A DNA stretch of 64,000 nucleotides. Origin: Holothuria scabra. Its lineage: Eukaryota > Echinodermata > Holothuroidea > Aspidochirotida > Holothuriidae. A program made the translations under genes and the position numbers. Under the pieces are notes generated by a model. That model saw only the letters and a program-made list of their open reading frames with translations. It was not told the origin of the DNA and ran no database searches. Positions 1 to 12,599 of the stretch are shown one piece after another; the stretch's first letter is position 1, and each line of letters begins with the position of its first letter. The stretch covers positions 14,640,866 through 14,704,865 of the forward strand of contig CM074185.1 in the NCBI GenBank assembly GCA_037179385.1. The letters run 5' to 3'.

Positions 1-1184
1 ACTTGACTTTTCTGATTAATTTATACAGATAAAAGCAGTTACCTCCCAATGAAAGTTATTTGCTCCACCCACATTCATTGACTCACCGTTTTTATCTTCA
101 AGTGTCACTGCATACAGCCTGAGCAAGGGCAGGTGAAAGATCATATATACTGCACGTGTTCATGAAAAATTACAAACTAAAAAGAACCACACAACAACAA
201 GATTTAGATTCTACAAGAAAACATCACATACATCATTCATTGCATATTAAAAATGAACAAATCTAAGAGGCACTCCTTTTCTCTGATTCGTCCCCTCTCT
301 TTCTGTTTTTCTCCTGAATGCAATATCATTAAAACAGATTACGTGAATAAAAATATATGACCAAACAAGTGGACACATTGCTCAGCTTCTACTGTTTTGA
401 AATTCTTCCACAGCCTACAGGTTTTGGAAACCATTTTCATTTAAGAACTTCCAATGTACTGAGTTTTGTTGTCAAAGTTTGATACAGTTTACAGGTTTAT
501 AGCTGAAAAGAGAAGTCCGTCCATTATACCAGCTATTAATTCACATTGGGTCAAACAATACGATTTCACTCCGGTTGGTCGACAATGACTCCAACTGTTG
601 TGAGCTCACACTGTATATGTATGTTGACTGTTGACGATAATTGTACTGGCCCAAGTACAGTAATTTAAATTCAGCGCTGGCTACTGAGTTTAGTCTTGGA
701 TTAAATGATGAGATTCTAAGACAAAGACTAAATATTAAAGAAAATTATTCCTGTGTATGATGTGTTGATTTCAGACAGCCCTTAAAATAGTTTAGTCATT
801 TTTGGTGTTGAAAATACCTTTTGACTTCGTTAATAGGCATATGTAGACTTGCTCTTGTACAGTACTTAAATTCCCTTAAAACCACTCTGCTGTGCCAGCA
901 AAATAAAAAAAAAATCATTGCTGTGAAAGTGGGCTATTGATAGGCTGTATTGAACACATCTCTCCACCTCTGTAGCAATTAGTCCAGATTGGCTGTTAAA
1001 TGAAACCCCATCTTTAACGCTAAAGGTCATTTTCCTGAACTTAGCTGACACCTATAAAATAATTTTGTTCAAAATTGTTAAAACAGTGCAGAGTGAACTG
1101 GGTTCTTTATGAAAGAATATATTTTGCAAGTCATAGTTAGGTTTATGAAAACTGCTGCACAAATCACGTTCTTTTACAGTCAAA
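1..1184. other. Stretch with no recognised gene or repeat
   Basis: AT-rich DNA with frequent stops in all frames. The only open frame listed here is a 61-codon one on the minus strand near 866-1,051, with low-complexity content and no family resemblance. I see no splice-bounded exon, RNA gene or clear repeat. Confidence 0.5.
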
Positions 1185-1229
1185 GTTTGATCAGGGAGCT
1201 GTTATTTTATAACAGCTCCCTGGTTTGAT
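1185..1229. mobile_element. 31-bp perfect hairpin insertion with 7-bp flanking duplication
   Basis: CAGGGAGCTGTTAT (1,192-1,205), the loop TTT (1,206-1,208) and ATAACAGCTCCCTG (1,209-1,222) form a perfect 14-bp stem with a 3-nt loop. The direct repeat GTTTGAT flanks it exactly at 1,185-1,191 and 1,223-1,229. A palindrome bounded by a perfect direct repeat is what insertion of a very small inverted-repeat element leaves. The CAGGG terminus and 7-bp duplication resemble hAT or P-type DNA transposons (8 and 7-8 bp duplications), but 31 bp is too short to assign a superfamily. A related hairpin is at 13,185-13,209. Confidence 0.65.
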
Positions 1230-1369
1230 AAGCTTGGATGGAACAGTGATATGAGATACAAAGGAGATAAATGGCTACCTGTCTGCAGCGGTCCCGAACT
1301 CAGTACAGCCCTCCCGCCTAGTTATGGAGCTTATAAGCTACTGCATACAGGATTTACCCTGACTTTTTG

Positions 1370-1510
1370 GGTGTGTGAGGTGGTGAGGATGGACCATCTG
1401 ACGTAACAGGCGCCACGGGAGCGCGAAGCACTCCTCACCTCGGCCGGGGGTCCATGGGCTCGCCTAAGAGCCTCTAGTGGGGTCCAGGGGGCAAACTCCC
1501 GGAAGTTGTG
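1370..1510. repeat. GC-rich dispersed repeat (GGGGTCCAGGGGGCAAA type), copy 1
   Basis: This GC-rich island in AT-rich DNA carries GGCGCCACGGGAGCGCGAAG, then GGGGGTCCATGGGCTCGCC, then GTGGGGTCCAGGGGGCAAA. The same ordered motifs recur at about 51,925-52,040 with moderate divergence. It is a dispersed non-coding repeat. The 100-codon minus-strand frame and 63-codon plus-strand frame crossing it come from its GC composition. Confidence 0.6.
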
Positions 1511-3718
1511 GGATTTTAGAAAATTATGGACATTTGAATTAAGCTGGTCAATAGAAATACTGGGAAGAAAGGAGTACTGGAAAGAAAGTAATATGCAGAT
1601 TCCAAAAATTTGCACCATTTTCGATCTAGACACCTTTGAAAAAAAAAAAAAAAATTCAAATGGGAGGGGGACACTCCCTCCTGGACCCCACCCCTAGGAC
1701 GGCAATCCATGTCCTCATTGCCAGAACATAACTATGATGATCCTAAATCAACCCCGTTGCATTTTGGTCAACTTGTAGACTATAGTCTTGTTATTTTTAT
1801 AGCAGCTTCTTGTAACAGTAATATATGGGAAAATTTGTAAATATTTTTTCAAGTTTGGACCTGCCACAGATGCCACCCTGTCACTAAAATAAGCCGATGC
1901 ATGCTTCAGACCAGGTTAGAAAACAACTGAAACATTGTTAAGGCACTTAAGAACAAAATATGATTAGCAAACATTAACCATTGCAGAGACTTTCAAATAA
2001 GAAGACTTTTGCAGATACACGTGTGAAGGTTAGGTTCAAAGTGTACATATGTGGTACACGTTAGGCAATGACAAAAGTGCCAATTGTGACATGCTGAAGA
2101 AAATTACATCTTAGAGAATAACTTTACACCAAAAGCTCTAAAATGTATTCCAGATTGTTGTATGAGGATCGTTTGCACATGCCTTGTAAATACCTTTAGT
2201 GTACTTGGTCCATGTGAATTATTATCGACACTTTTCATTACTCGATCCTGCTTTGTGGAAGGAATGCACTGCTACTAGTATAAAATGTATGCAGAGAGCA
2301 GCATCTCCTGTGTTCCATCGAACCATGTATTTTGGGGTGAAATTAATTCCGCTAGGGAATTTGTGTTTTTAATTTTCCTTATGCCAATTGTCACTGAAGA
2401 ATATTGATAGTTTATTTCTCTTTTCCATCTATCTTTAATTCATAGGGCGAACATTTTCTAAGGCTGAGGGCTCATAGCCAAAGCCACATTGCCTACACAT
2501 TACAGAGAGTATAATGTTTTAGCCAGTCACGGTTGGTGTTGAATGATGGCCTTGACTGGGAAATCCAAATGTGATTCATTCACAAGGAAGTTAACACCAA
2601 TGATATTTACTAAATTTTACTGATGTTTATTCAATTGTTATCCTACAGCTACAGTGGTCGCCCCCCCCCCCCCGACGGACCAAAATCGTCTGTCGGCGCC
2701 CTTTTTTATATTTTTAACAAACTTTACTCTTGCTCCATTATTGGCAAAAGATATAATTTAATAGCGTTATTTTAAGGCCCAAATAACAAAATGCTCAAAC
2801 GGCCAACAGTAGTGTACTATGTGCACTTTATTCTGACGAAAAGGGTCATCTTCTGTAATATAGGTATAGGTTTTGCCGAATTGTATCTTCATGCTTTATA
2901 CGCACTAATCAATATTGTCGACGTGCTAAGTTAATTGCTTCCCCACCAAGCGTGATTATACGTAAGTTTACAAAATACACAGGCTGACATTAAATTCACC
3001 CTCCCGGCCAATAAAACATGTTGCAAAGGGGGCAACAATAATTGTAGGACAAATAGCCCTCTTGTTGTCGGGGATTGTCAACATAGACAGTAAAAGGAGT
3101 TTATAAAGATACCAAAATAGCTTCCACAACATTTTTCAAAATCATTTGAAGGGAACATTCAGTTTAAATTGAAAAAAAAAAACTGTTATCATAGTGGTAA
3201 TGGTTAAAGAGTTTTAATGAGCAGTTTCCGTTTTGCTTTCAAGTGACCATTCTCATGATAGATGGGTATTTCTGACACTGCACGATAATCCCATGAAAAT
3301 GCTTATTTTCGTACTTTCGTGGTCTCAAAAGCCAGAAAATTGCATCTAATAAGCCTGAATTTAGGTTACTTTTATTTATATGAATTCCGATTCTAAAGAG
3401 CCAAGCAAACCTTTTTCTTGGCTATTTCTTGCAATGTACTTAATTAATGACTATTTCAGAGTGGTCACATGATGTAAATTACGTCAATCAATGTTTCTTC
3501 GGGTACTTATTTTGATTTCCAGATACCAAAAATGTACACCTCACGGTGATTAATTTCCATAACTTTCCCCCCTGTAAGATTGCTTGCTATTTGGCTCTGG
3601 CAGATTTAATCTTCACAAAGTAGCCCATTATTACAGCAAAAACTTAAATCGATACCTGACATAACACAAAATACAGCGACTGCCGTAATACTAGAACGTG
3701 AAAGAGAGGGATAGAAAC
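1511..3718. other. Unique-looking AT-rich stretch with homopolymer runs
   Basis: No gene was recognised. It holds an A-run near 1,640-1,653 and 13 C at 2,661-2,673. The C-run is followed at once by a short imperfect hairpin (CGACGGAC ... GTCTGTCGG). The rest is AT-rich with stops in all frames. Confidence 0.45.
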
Positions 3719-3770
3719 ATGGGCGTCCGCAGGTAGGGGCAAGGGAGGAACTTGCCCCCCTCATATTCAG
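3719..3770 (+). repeat. Short GC-rich dispersed repeat (GGGCGTCCGCAGG...TTGCCCCC)
   Basis: The segment runs from GGGCGTCCGCAGGTAGGGGC to AACTTGCCCCCCTC. It resembles the 15,066-15,110 repeat (GTGGCGTAGCCAATGGGGG ... CAACTTGCCCC). The shared core, roughly GGGGCA followed by AACTTGCCCC, forms an imperfect inverted repeat. The 116-codon minus-strand frame that includes it (3,606-3,956) shows no protein family signature and is not called. Confidence 0.45.
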
Positions 3771-6169
3771 TGAAATTGAAGGAATCAAGGTACAATTTAG
3801 TGAACAACCATCCATGGTACAGGTAGGCAAGGACATTGAAAGATTAGAAGGTGAAAAACCCCAGAAACGGACCACTAAAATCAGATCATCACTTGCTGTA
3901 CGGATTCGTCTATAGGAGTGGGAAACAGCGGGTTTAATGACAGAGGGTACAATCAAAACGTGTTGACTGGATTTCTCATTTTAAATACGTTTTCAAATAT
4001 CTTGTAGATTCAGTGTAAAAAATTATGCAGCATCCATTTTCAAGTAAACTAAATCGTTTCGTTCTACGGAAAACATATTGCTATATTAACATATTGCACT
4101 GTGATAACAATAACAGCAGAGAGTTCTTTAAGTGTTCTTTGCTACTGAAACCAATAGGGTATAACAACTCCTTGGATGATGAAACGTTCCACTGACAACA
4201 AAGTTCGACTGATCCAAAAGTAACAGATTTTCGTGTTGTACATAAAATATGATTCACTTGAACAGACTTCTGTTGACTCTGGTCGGCCAGAATGTCTGAT
4301 ATAACCATTGCAGAATTAGGTCTCGTGAAACCTGGACCAACAAATCATGTCCTTGAAATCTTCGCATGTTGAACAACTGACAAAAAGATACATTCTTAGA
4401 GATTACAAGGTCCAGTGAGCGCCTGTTGTTGTGTGCGGGTTTAAATGTTCAAAAATCGGCCAAGTCATAACGTCCACTTTTCAAGGGGCAGAATGCTCCA
4501 ATGACACCTTCCTGGTTGGTGAAAATTGACGCAATTCTTTTTAAATTTTGAAGGTTCTATTGATTCAAAACTGCGTGCTTTGTATTTTATATGGCAATGA
4601 GCACTTCAATGGATACAAGTTATAGAATGATTGTTTATGACAGACTGTGTAATACAGTGTATATGATACAGGAAAGGCTTCATTCGATGTGTTAAATACC
4701 ATCAAGTAAAAACCGGGGTTTCAGTTACAATGTATTGTCAAGATGAATTGGAGACATAAATAATGTTAATGTATACCCCAAAATGGTGCCGGAGAGTTGT
4801 AACCCCCCTATTTACAGCCCTATCAATAAACTGCATGGATTTAATAAAATGTTTTCAGCGGAAACCGTTTGTCTTGTTTGTCTCGGATAGATAGGCGTGG
4901 TTCTGGACCTTGTTACTTTTTTTTTGGGGGGGGGGGGGGATTACATGGTCTTGAAACGACAGGATATAATTTTTCTAAAAATTAGAATCGGCACTGGCAG
5001 GCTGAGGACCATGATTATAAATACAGTCTGTATAATAAAATTCATAATACATTCAATTTTTAGGCCTATATTCACTCTCATTTACCGGCATTTTTATTTG
5101 GGAGAACATATTTTACGTTACAGAGTGACTGGTCCTTTTCAACGACATTAACAGGAGAAACGCTTGCACCGATGTTAATCTGACTAACTGAGGGACTGCC
5201 AGTAAAAAAAAACTCGTTTTAAACCTCCAGTAGATGATTTATCCGCATTGCCTTACGGAGTTGTAGGAGGGGCCCGGGGAGGACAGGCGCTCCCAATTGG
5301 ACAAAACCTTGATGAATCGGGCAGGCTTCGCTCGGCCTCAGTCGGGCAGAGATTATGCCCTGGTTGGGGATGTGGAGTCGGACAAAGAGTCACGGCCCCC
5401 TTGATAGAAAACCCCCCGTGGAGCAATGTAAACTACATTTTATTTACTCTAGCATGGAAGTCATTTGCTCCATCTGTATGTATGTGTGATGTGACAAAAT
5501 AAATCTATTTGACTTAGAGTCATAGGCGACGACTTCCCTAATCCTAGAAGCGTAGGCTGGTCTGAGCCTGGGTGGTTGTGTTTTTGGAGAAGGTGAAACC
5601 CAATTCCAAAGAGGCCTACACAAGCGTGAGCATGGGCCGAAGAACAAGGTCACCTCAGTCAATCCCGGAGTCTGCGTAAATTGCACCTTTCTATGCGTCA
5701 TAGGGTTTCTTTACAGGATTGGGATCCTAACTTTGTCACTACGTAAATGTGCCATCATCCCCGGGAGTGTTTTCTTCCCCTTTGGGAAATTTTTGTTAAC
5801 TTAAGGTTGTTAAGTTGTAAAATGGTGCAATCTTTGGGATTTGTTAACTAATCCTGTGGCGGAAAATGTGAATTCTTATTTTGGCTTAGTGGAAGGGGAG
5901 AGCATTTTATCTAAGAAAACGATACTTAGTGAACAAACCTTCTGAAGGCCACCTTACCCATACTGCCTTAAAAATGGCCATGTGGTGGAGTGTATGTAGT
6001 GAGAAATGTGCAAAGCGCGCCGAAATTAGTTTATTAAAAGAACATTTCCATGACAAAACATACAATCAGGATGTGCATCTCGACACTTTCAATAGCCCAA
6101 CAAACCTTCATGCCACTCAAAAAGTCAGTCTTTTGCCCGGTAATTCTTAAACAGCTTTTAATATTTGCT
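3771..6169. other. Stretch without a supported gene; G-run and GC-rich patches
   Basis: It contains 14 G at 4,926-4,939 after a T-run, and GC-rich patches at about 5,250-5,420 and 5,550-5,690 set in AT-rich DNA. Several frames of 73-85 codons cross these patches on both strands, overlap each other and lack recognisable motifs. CACCTTCCTGGTTGGTGAA near 4,505 also occurs near 23,991, so part of it is repetitive. Confidence 0.4.
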
Positions 6170-6290
6170 ACTGTACTTCTCCCAAAGTTGCTACCTGAAT
6201 GTATTGATAAAAGTTAGAGTTAGATGAAGTTTTACGGCCCAGCTTCTGACCAATTAGTTGAAGTCGGGCCGACCTAACCTTATACTTTAC
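6170..6290 (-). repeat. 3'-body fragment of the tRNA-derived SINE family
   Basis: On the minus strand this reads CCGACTTCAACTAATTGGTC, then CTGGGCCGTAAAACTTCATC. It matches the 3' body of the SINE at 56,163-56,412 (GACTTGAACCAATAGGTTG, then CTGGGCCGTAAAACTCCATC). The tRNA-like head is absent, so it is a truncated copy. A third copy of the same body is at 57,478-57,590. Confidence 0.6.
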
Positions 6291-7179
6291 TTTGTTCATA
6301 CGGATATTTTTCAGTGAATTTACAGAAAGTTTCAGAAACATCGCAGCCGAATTGTGCATAGTCCTTACAAATAGGTCTCAATGCATCCATATTCCTCCTA
6401 TTTACACTTTCTCCTATTTACTCCTAATATAAGTGTAACGTGGCGTATACGAAAGCTGTCAGATAAATGTACACATTGTATGTGTCCGCTTATTGGCACA
6501 AGACTGATGTTCTGGGTATAGACGGCTGGGTAATGTGCTGGGTAAACACGGTTGTTCTGTTGAGCTTCTTTTTGCCTATTTTTTGTCTCATTTTAGGCGG
6601 AACTCCAACTGGTGTTGGGAGGTGCGCCCGCACCCCAGGCAACCCCGGCACCCCTCCAGCCTACGCTCATGCTAATCCCTTAGGCTTGATTAATTCAAAA
6701 CAGGTACATCACAACGGAACGAATCGAGGACCAATACAGTATTGTGTAAAGCAGCGTACCGTATAGCTAGACTTTTTCCAGGGGAAACAAACTTGAAGCG
6801 AACAAAGCGAAATTTTTTCCCTTTTGAACAATAATTTCAAAATAGGGAGTTTTTATTGCAGAAAATGTTAGATTCCTGGTTTCTCGCAGTACAAAAAGGG
6901 CACAGCATGCTCTTAACAGTGCACAATTCAGATGTGGAAGGAATGAAAAAAGTGAATAGAGACATAAAATAATTTGAAACGTTGCGGATTATTGAAGAAT
7001 CTTCCCCCATAGGCAAATTTTAAATTGCGACTAAAGAATGTTGTTGTTTAATTCGTCTAATTCGGCACTAAAGGGGGAAAGTTATTGTTGAAAAGTCGAC
7101 CGTAATGGGGTACAAGTTTAAATTGCTCCCTTTATCTCTCATATTTCAATGTCATTTAGATTCTAATTCGGTAACTTCG
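6291..7179. other. Stretch with no recognised gene
   Basis: A 99-codon frame at 6,467-6,766 crosses a GC-rich patch (GGTGCGCCCGCACCCC near 6,620-6,640). It has no visible domain and is probably chance. I saw nothing else. Confidence 0.4.
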
Positions 7180-8338
7180 GCCACATGGATATGCAAGACC
7201 AAGAAGTGAGACTACAAAAACTTTTTTTTTGCCAAAAGCTGTCAGATTGTGCGGTAGAATGAGTAGACCGTTCTAAAACAATAAGTTCTTTGTCATTTAC
7301 CTTGGTGTTAAATAGTTGAATCCAGTTTTCAACACTACATTCAAGGACATGGGCAAAGGACACGGTCAGTTTCAAAATAACTTCTTTTTCTTTCTCAACA
7401 TTGAAGTTTTATTTTAGGCGTAACGAAATTCTATTCTGATAATAAAGCTTTTTGTCTTTCAAAGTCTTTCAAAGTTGATCATTAACATACCAGATTTTAT
7501 TAATTTAATATTTCAGGTTATTAATTTAATGTCTCAAGTCTACTCCTTTTTCAATGTTGTTCAAAAGTTATGTTCCCATCTCATTTATTGCATAAAGATC
7601 TCTCTCTGTTTGAGACTGTTTTTGGAAAATATTATTTCTTCAAAAAAATCCAAATATTTTACCAGTCACCTTTCATCTTTCCACACTGGTTGAATTGCTG
7701 CTACTATACAGACAAACTACCATAACAATGCCTTTGATATCGTGCCTTTGAAAGTAGGTGGGGTTTGAAGAATGAAGCTTGAAGCAGCTCGTTGCTCTAC
7801 AAAGTGGAGACCTGTCATGTTTACCAGTTTGATCTACAGGCTGTTATTTCTGTAAATTCAGTTGCCGGGTAGCATATAGTTTACTTAAATTCAACACCTG
7901 TTCATTGGCTGCACTCATTAAACTAGACTTGTCGTTTGTTGCCCAGACGTTAAATAAACAATAAAAAATCATAAAGTTACTCCTATTTTAATATGCTTAC
8001 CACGGCCAGACTTTTTATCACCGACACAAAATCATTAGGAACGGGAGTGCTCTAGTTTAAGCATTTCCTGGTTTTTATAAGACGCAAAACGCATTAAATA
8101 TGACACGATAAATCGCGCGCCAAGAGATATTTGATATTACTTAATACCCTTTTATAACGTCGTTTTTTCACAAAACCACCTTGACGAAGAAGGAACAAAG
8201 CAGGTGAAAACTAATGCAAAGGTGAATTTTCTTTAAGAAATGACTCTGTTTGATTTATACACAAAATGCAAAGTTATTCTGAATCCTATAAGCTGGTAAC
8301 TGAGTACATTATTCAATTCTCCCTGTTAATCAGCTTTA

Positions 8339-8510
8339 CTCCCCTAAACCTTTAGAGTGAAAAATCAGTCTTTTTCAGATGAAAATTAGGGACGGATTTA
8401 AGTTTCGAGTGAAAATTCAGTCGGAATAGAGCCATTTTCACTCTCTGTAGAGTGAATGCTCCGTCTATATTTAGATCCGTCCCTAATTTCCATCTTTTGG
8501 ATTTAGAGAG
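8339..8510. mobile_element. 172-bp MITE with TA target duplication (filled site)
   Basis: TA flanks the element at 8,337-8,338 and 8,511-8,512. Its ends are imperfect terminal inverted repeats (CTCCCCTAAACCTTTAGA against CTCTCTAAATCCAAAAGA). An internal perfect 14-bp inverted repeat, AATTAGGGACGGAT, is at 8,384-8,397 and 8,475-8,488. Copy 2 of the duplication (near 31,018-31,035) has the uninterrupted site CAGCTTTTAATTAAC. Removing the element plus one TA from copy 1 leaves CAGCTTTAAATTAAC, equal in length with one mismatch. TA duplication is typical of Tc1/mariner-type MITEs. AGTGAAAATTCAGTC-like sub-repeats lie inside. No coding capacity. Confidence 0.75.
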
Positions 8511-11484
8511 TAAATTAACAGAAACGAGTAACGCCACACTCACAGTATTAGAATCTTTAGATTCCAATTTCCCTATTCAAGGATGGTTTTCTAAAAATTT
8601 TTGGAGGGTACACCAAGTGGAGTAAGGACCTATATATTTACTTCGACACTACCACTATCCTTTGGTCAAGGCTCCAAGTCAGAGTGTAGGGTAGTAATCC
8701 TATGCAATGACTAAATTATAATAAAGGCGAAGGTCGAAGGTTTTGAATACACTTGTGCTTTGTCTCCTGACATTTGCGAACCAGGAAATTAAAAGTATTC
8801 GTTTTTTATGGACCTATAATTTAATTAAAAAAATTTAACTTTTTATTCTCCCTGGTATCATTTCCTTTCGGTCAAACCTTTTTTTCTTTAAATCTCGCGC
8901 GGTCGTGAGTCATTCTTTGTTTGGGGCAAAAACAACTTTGGCCCGATTAATGGCCAATTGCACCATAACATTTATCATGTTTTGCCCATGTTTTGCTCGA
9001 ATGTACTAACCATTTTCTCCCGAATTGGGAGGGCGATTGTCCCCTGTAAACCAGCCCAGTACGCTTATGACGGTGACAAGTCTCCTGAAATCCCCTCTCG
9101 TCCAGTAACTTTCTCCGAGGACAATTACTAGCAACAGTAACGCGTATATAGCGTTTTTCACTATTACTCAAACCAGCTGTCTTCAAGAATCCAAGCCCTA
9201 AATGCTTTTTGGACAATTACAAGCTTGATTTTTCAAAACAGTATTTTTACCTCTGACTGAACTTTTTTCTTTCAGAACTTCAGCAAAACTTATTGACGAA
9301 AAAGGGGATTTGCTTTTTTTTATGTTTCATTTCGTTTCGTTTATTTTCACTTTCATAACACTTAAGCCAATTTCATATAGAAACAATAATTACAAAAAAG
9401 TTTTGCTGATCAATCATGTTCAATTATTTGAAATGTGGGTTAATGTACTCAATATCTTGTTCACGAATAGTTCTAGTTATTTGACTTACTGAAGACCTGC
9501 AGTAATGTAGGCCACATTTATTATTTACTGTAAGATATCTCTGTCAATTGATATCATCTAGAAATACTAACGCAAACACATATGAGCATCCTTTAACAAG
9601 TTTACAACATTCTTTAATAACTTCTAAAGTGGAAAAATGGGTATCTGGTCTTGGTAAATTTACATGCAGCTGTTTTTCAACTGATATCTTTACTATACTA
9701 TGTCAACGTATTTATTTTGTATAAACCACACTCCGATTTCAGTTCAAGTGATATTCAGTGTTATGTGTCGGTGCAACAATGACAAACGATGGTATTGAAA
9801 AATTCGTACAACCTCTTTTCAAGGACAGCATGATTTGGTCCATTCTCTGAAGTAAGGCGGTACACATCAGAATACGCCGTTTCCATTCGATACAATGCCA
9901 TGACTGGCTAACACTGACTTTATTTGATCTTCTAAGACTACTAGTTTGCAAATTTTGGTATGATTTTCGAGCAGGAGAAAACTTTCCTCCATAGTAATAG
10001 TACTACTTGTGAAAACATAATAATCACGTTGAACTACAAGAGTCTTCAAGTGACAGTCGTTTGTTGCAAATGATAATTAACTGGGTTGAATTTAATTTAA
10101 GCCTACACAAACTTTTAACTTTATTTTTAAGCCTCTCATCTTGCTTTAACGCTCATTTTGTGTTGAATCTTGCGACAAGTGGAAGATAAAAAACAGTTAT
10201 ATATTGTCAGAAAGTGATAAGCGGATCCGGGGGGAAAGGGGATAGGATCAGTCCCTCCCTATTAGGTTTACCAAGAATATAACAATACATTTTGAAGAAA
10301 AAAACTCTGGTGTTTATCCAGTGTACGGAACAGTGATGTACCGTACATATTGCCACAGTGACTAAGTTCGACGGAAACTAAATCTTCTCTGCCTTCATGA
10401 CTGAAATTTTAATTCCACTCGAATTCAGATGTATTCATTCTGTATTTACATAATTTCTCACATTCCTTCAGTTGGAGTAAGAACAGGGCCAAGAATGGGG
10501 AGGTAGTGCTGGGCCAGTGCGGACCACTGTGTTTCCCTACATGAAACTAGAAAAATTGGCTCATTTCCCCATTGAACATGACAAGACGATTTTCCTAACC
10601 ATTGGACTTGTAGAGAGTCTTGGAGTTGCAAGTGATTTTTCAGGCTCATACCCTCGCATATCATGACGTACATTCATGACATAATTGATAAATGTATCTA
10701 CTTTCATTTAACTGCTTAATCTATATGGAAAATAACAAAATAACCGCCGGACTAGAAGGATTTTTTGCAACGAAATCACTTGTAAGCTTGTGCACTAAAT
10801 GCCTATTGAAACTATTTCTGTATGGCGTCATCATCTCTCTACGCTCCTTTACCGCTGATTTTCTCGTCTGCTTCGCCGATTATACTAAAAGTACATTGAC
10901 AAACACAAAAAGGAGGTTTTAAAGTTTCTTTATATATGCATTTTCTTATTCATATGTAAAATTCCCCTGCTGGACAAAGTGAGAACCCACTTAATAAGTA
11001 CGCATGTCAGATTTCGTCGTTCGTCAGCTAGAAAAAATGCATTTCTTAACTATGATATGTACCGTTCAAGCTTAGTACCTTTTAGGAATGTATCGTATTT
11101 GACGGTGCTAAACTATAGAGAATGTAATTCCTATCGTAAGCATTGAGTGGTGATAAAACATGTTATATGAATGATTCATTACTTGTTGTTTAAATGTGGA
11201 ACGTTCTATTTTAAAAAGGTAAGGAAAATTGGGCTGTAAAATACTACATGAAAATGGCAAACATAAGTTGATAAAATGCTAGTGCCTTTTATACTTTATA
11301 ATGTAAAAAATATGTTTCCCATTGTGCAGATGCAATGGACTTTAAAAAACCATACAAAATTTATAGACAAGACAAGACAATGACGAATAACAGGGATGGC
11401 ACAGCAACAAAGGCATATTCTCTGCTCGTGACGAGACCTCCTTGTCCAATCCGCTGCTTTGTTTGCATCCGTGCGCAATGAGAC

Positions 11485-12080
11485 GTTTGATACTCAGAGA
11501 AGACTGCAGTGTAAACATAGTGTTTTAATGAAAAGCCTGAAAGGCGATGTTTGATCAAAAATGAAGCCAAAATGCGTTTAATACGGAAATGATTTTGTCT
11601 CAATTATTTGAATTTTCCAAATAAAAACTTTACTTTTACTTTTCATGCGCTTCGCACAATGCTGATCGTTTTCATTTTCATTGCTATTTCTATCTCCATT
11701 TCAGATATTTTATGTCTATACAGGTCTACTTTCCCAACTCATTACGCATTATGTTGTCATGAAGTCATAGCAAATGATGCAAAACAGTCCACATTATACA
11801 CCAAGCACATTATGACCTTATGTACCCACCATTAAGACAAGACAAGACTCATCACAATTAAACAGGGAGTATTACATTGAAAACGTTATATTTTCCTCGT
11901 TTTTGATGTTTTTAGACATGATAATTGGATAAGAATTGGAAAGATTCTTCCACACTTCACAAAATTTCAAATTTTCATAATAATTCTCAGTTCAATTATT
12001 TTCAAATTCCCCCTTCGTAACTTCACATTTTTAACGGCGATTCCAATAATTTCAAGTCCTTTGGTTCGCCATTTTTTCGT
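11485..12080 (+). other. Segment present in duplication copy 1 only
   Basis: Copy 2 passes from the equivalent of 11,480 to about 12,085 near 36,320. This stretch is therefore an insertion in copy 1 or a deletion from copy 2. GACAAGACAAGAC-type pentamer runs occur at 11,367 (just before it) and 11,837 (within it) and resemble short LINE or SINE tails. No terminal inverted repeats or target duplication could be fixed by eye. A 75-codon frame at 11,608-11,835 has no family resemblance. Confidence 0.5.
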
Positions 12081-12599
12081 TGGGGTTGCATGGCCTCTTA
12101 GAGCACATTCTTCTACTCCACCGAGAGTCTGCATTCAGAAATTGCTATGATAAATACCACCCTTCAGAAAATTGACGCTCTGCTTGAGTTGAATTTTCAA
12201 TATTAAAGGTGAATGCCCAAGCATTTACAAGCCTTAAACCTTTAGCCAGCTATTTCAGCCAAGTGGACTTCATCGACCACCGGAACACCTCATTTGCCAA
12301 CATAAGGGAATTTTTATTTACATAACGTGAAAGCGAAAAACAATTGGACAATTCATAACAAAATGGTAGAAAAATTAAACCTGCTAGCTTTTTACAGGAA
12401 ATGTATCAGAATTTTGACATCTTTGAGTTTTTTTGGTGCAATATCTAATAATTGCCTTCTCTTTTAATGGAAACATCACTCCTGTTGACAATGTTTCTTC
12501 TAGCGATTGCAAAAAGTCCTCGATACATTCTTAAATGCGCTTTTATTTTTCCGATTACCGGTATGTCGATCTGGAGTGACATCTTCAAGCCCCGCGCTT

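Larger units (their letters stand above)
7180..12260 (+). repeat. Segmental duplication, copy 1
   Basis: Collinear with 29,430-36,520 in the same orientation. Matching anchors include 7,315/29,535 (AATAGTTGAATCCAGTTT), 8,185/30,865 (GACGAAGAAGGAACAAAGC), 9,068/31,570 (GACGGTGACAAGT), 9,378/33,045 (TTTCATATAGAAACAATAAT), 10,785/35,612 (TTGTAAGCTTGTGCACTAAA) and 12,130/36,385 (GTCTGCATTCAGAAATTGC). Divergence is moderate, with many substitutions and several indels. Relative to copy 2 it lacks about 1.2 kb at 9,290 (31,772-32,985) and the 1.38-kb element at 33,232. It has an extra segment of about 590 bp (11,485-12,080) and a 172-bp element at 8,339. No exon is evident. Confidence 0.8.
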
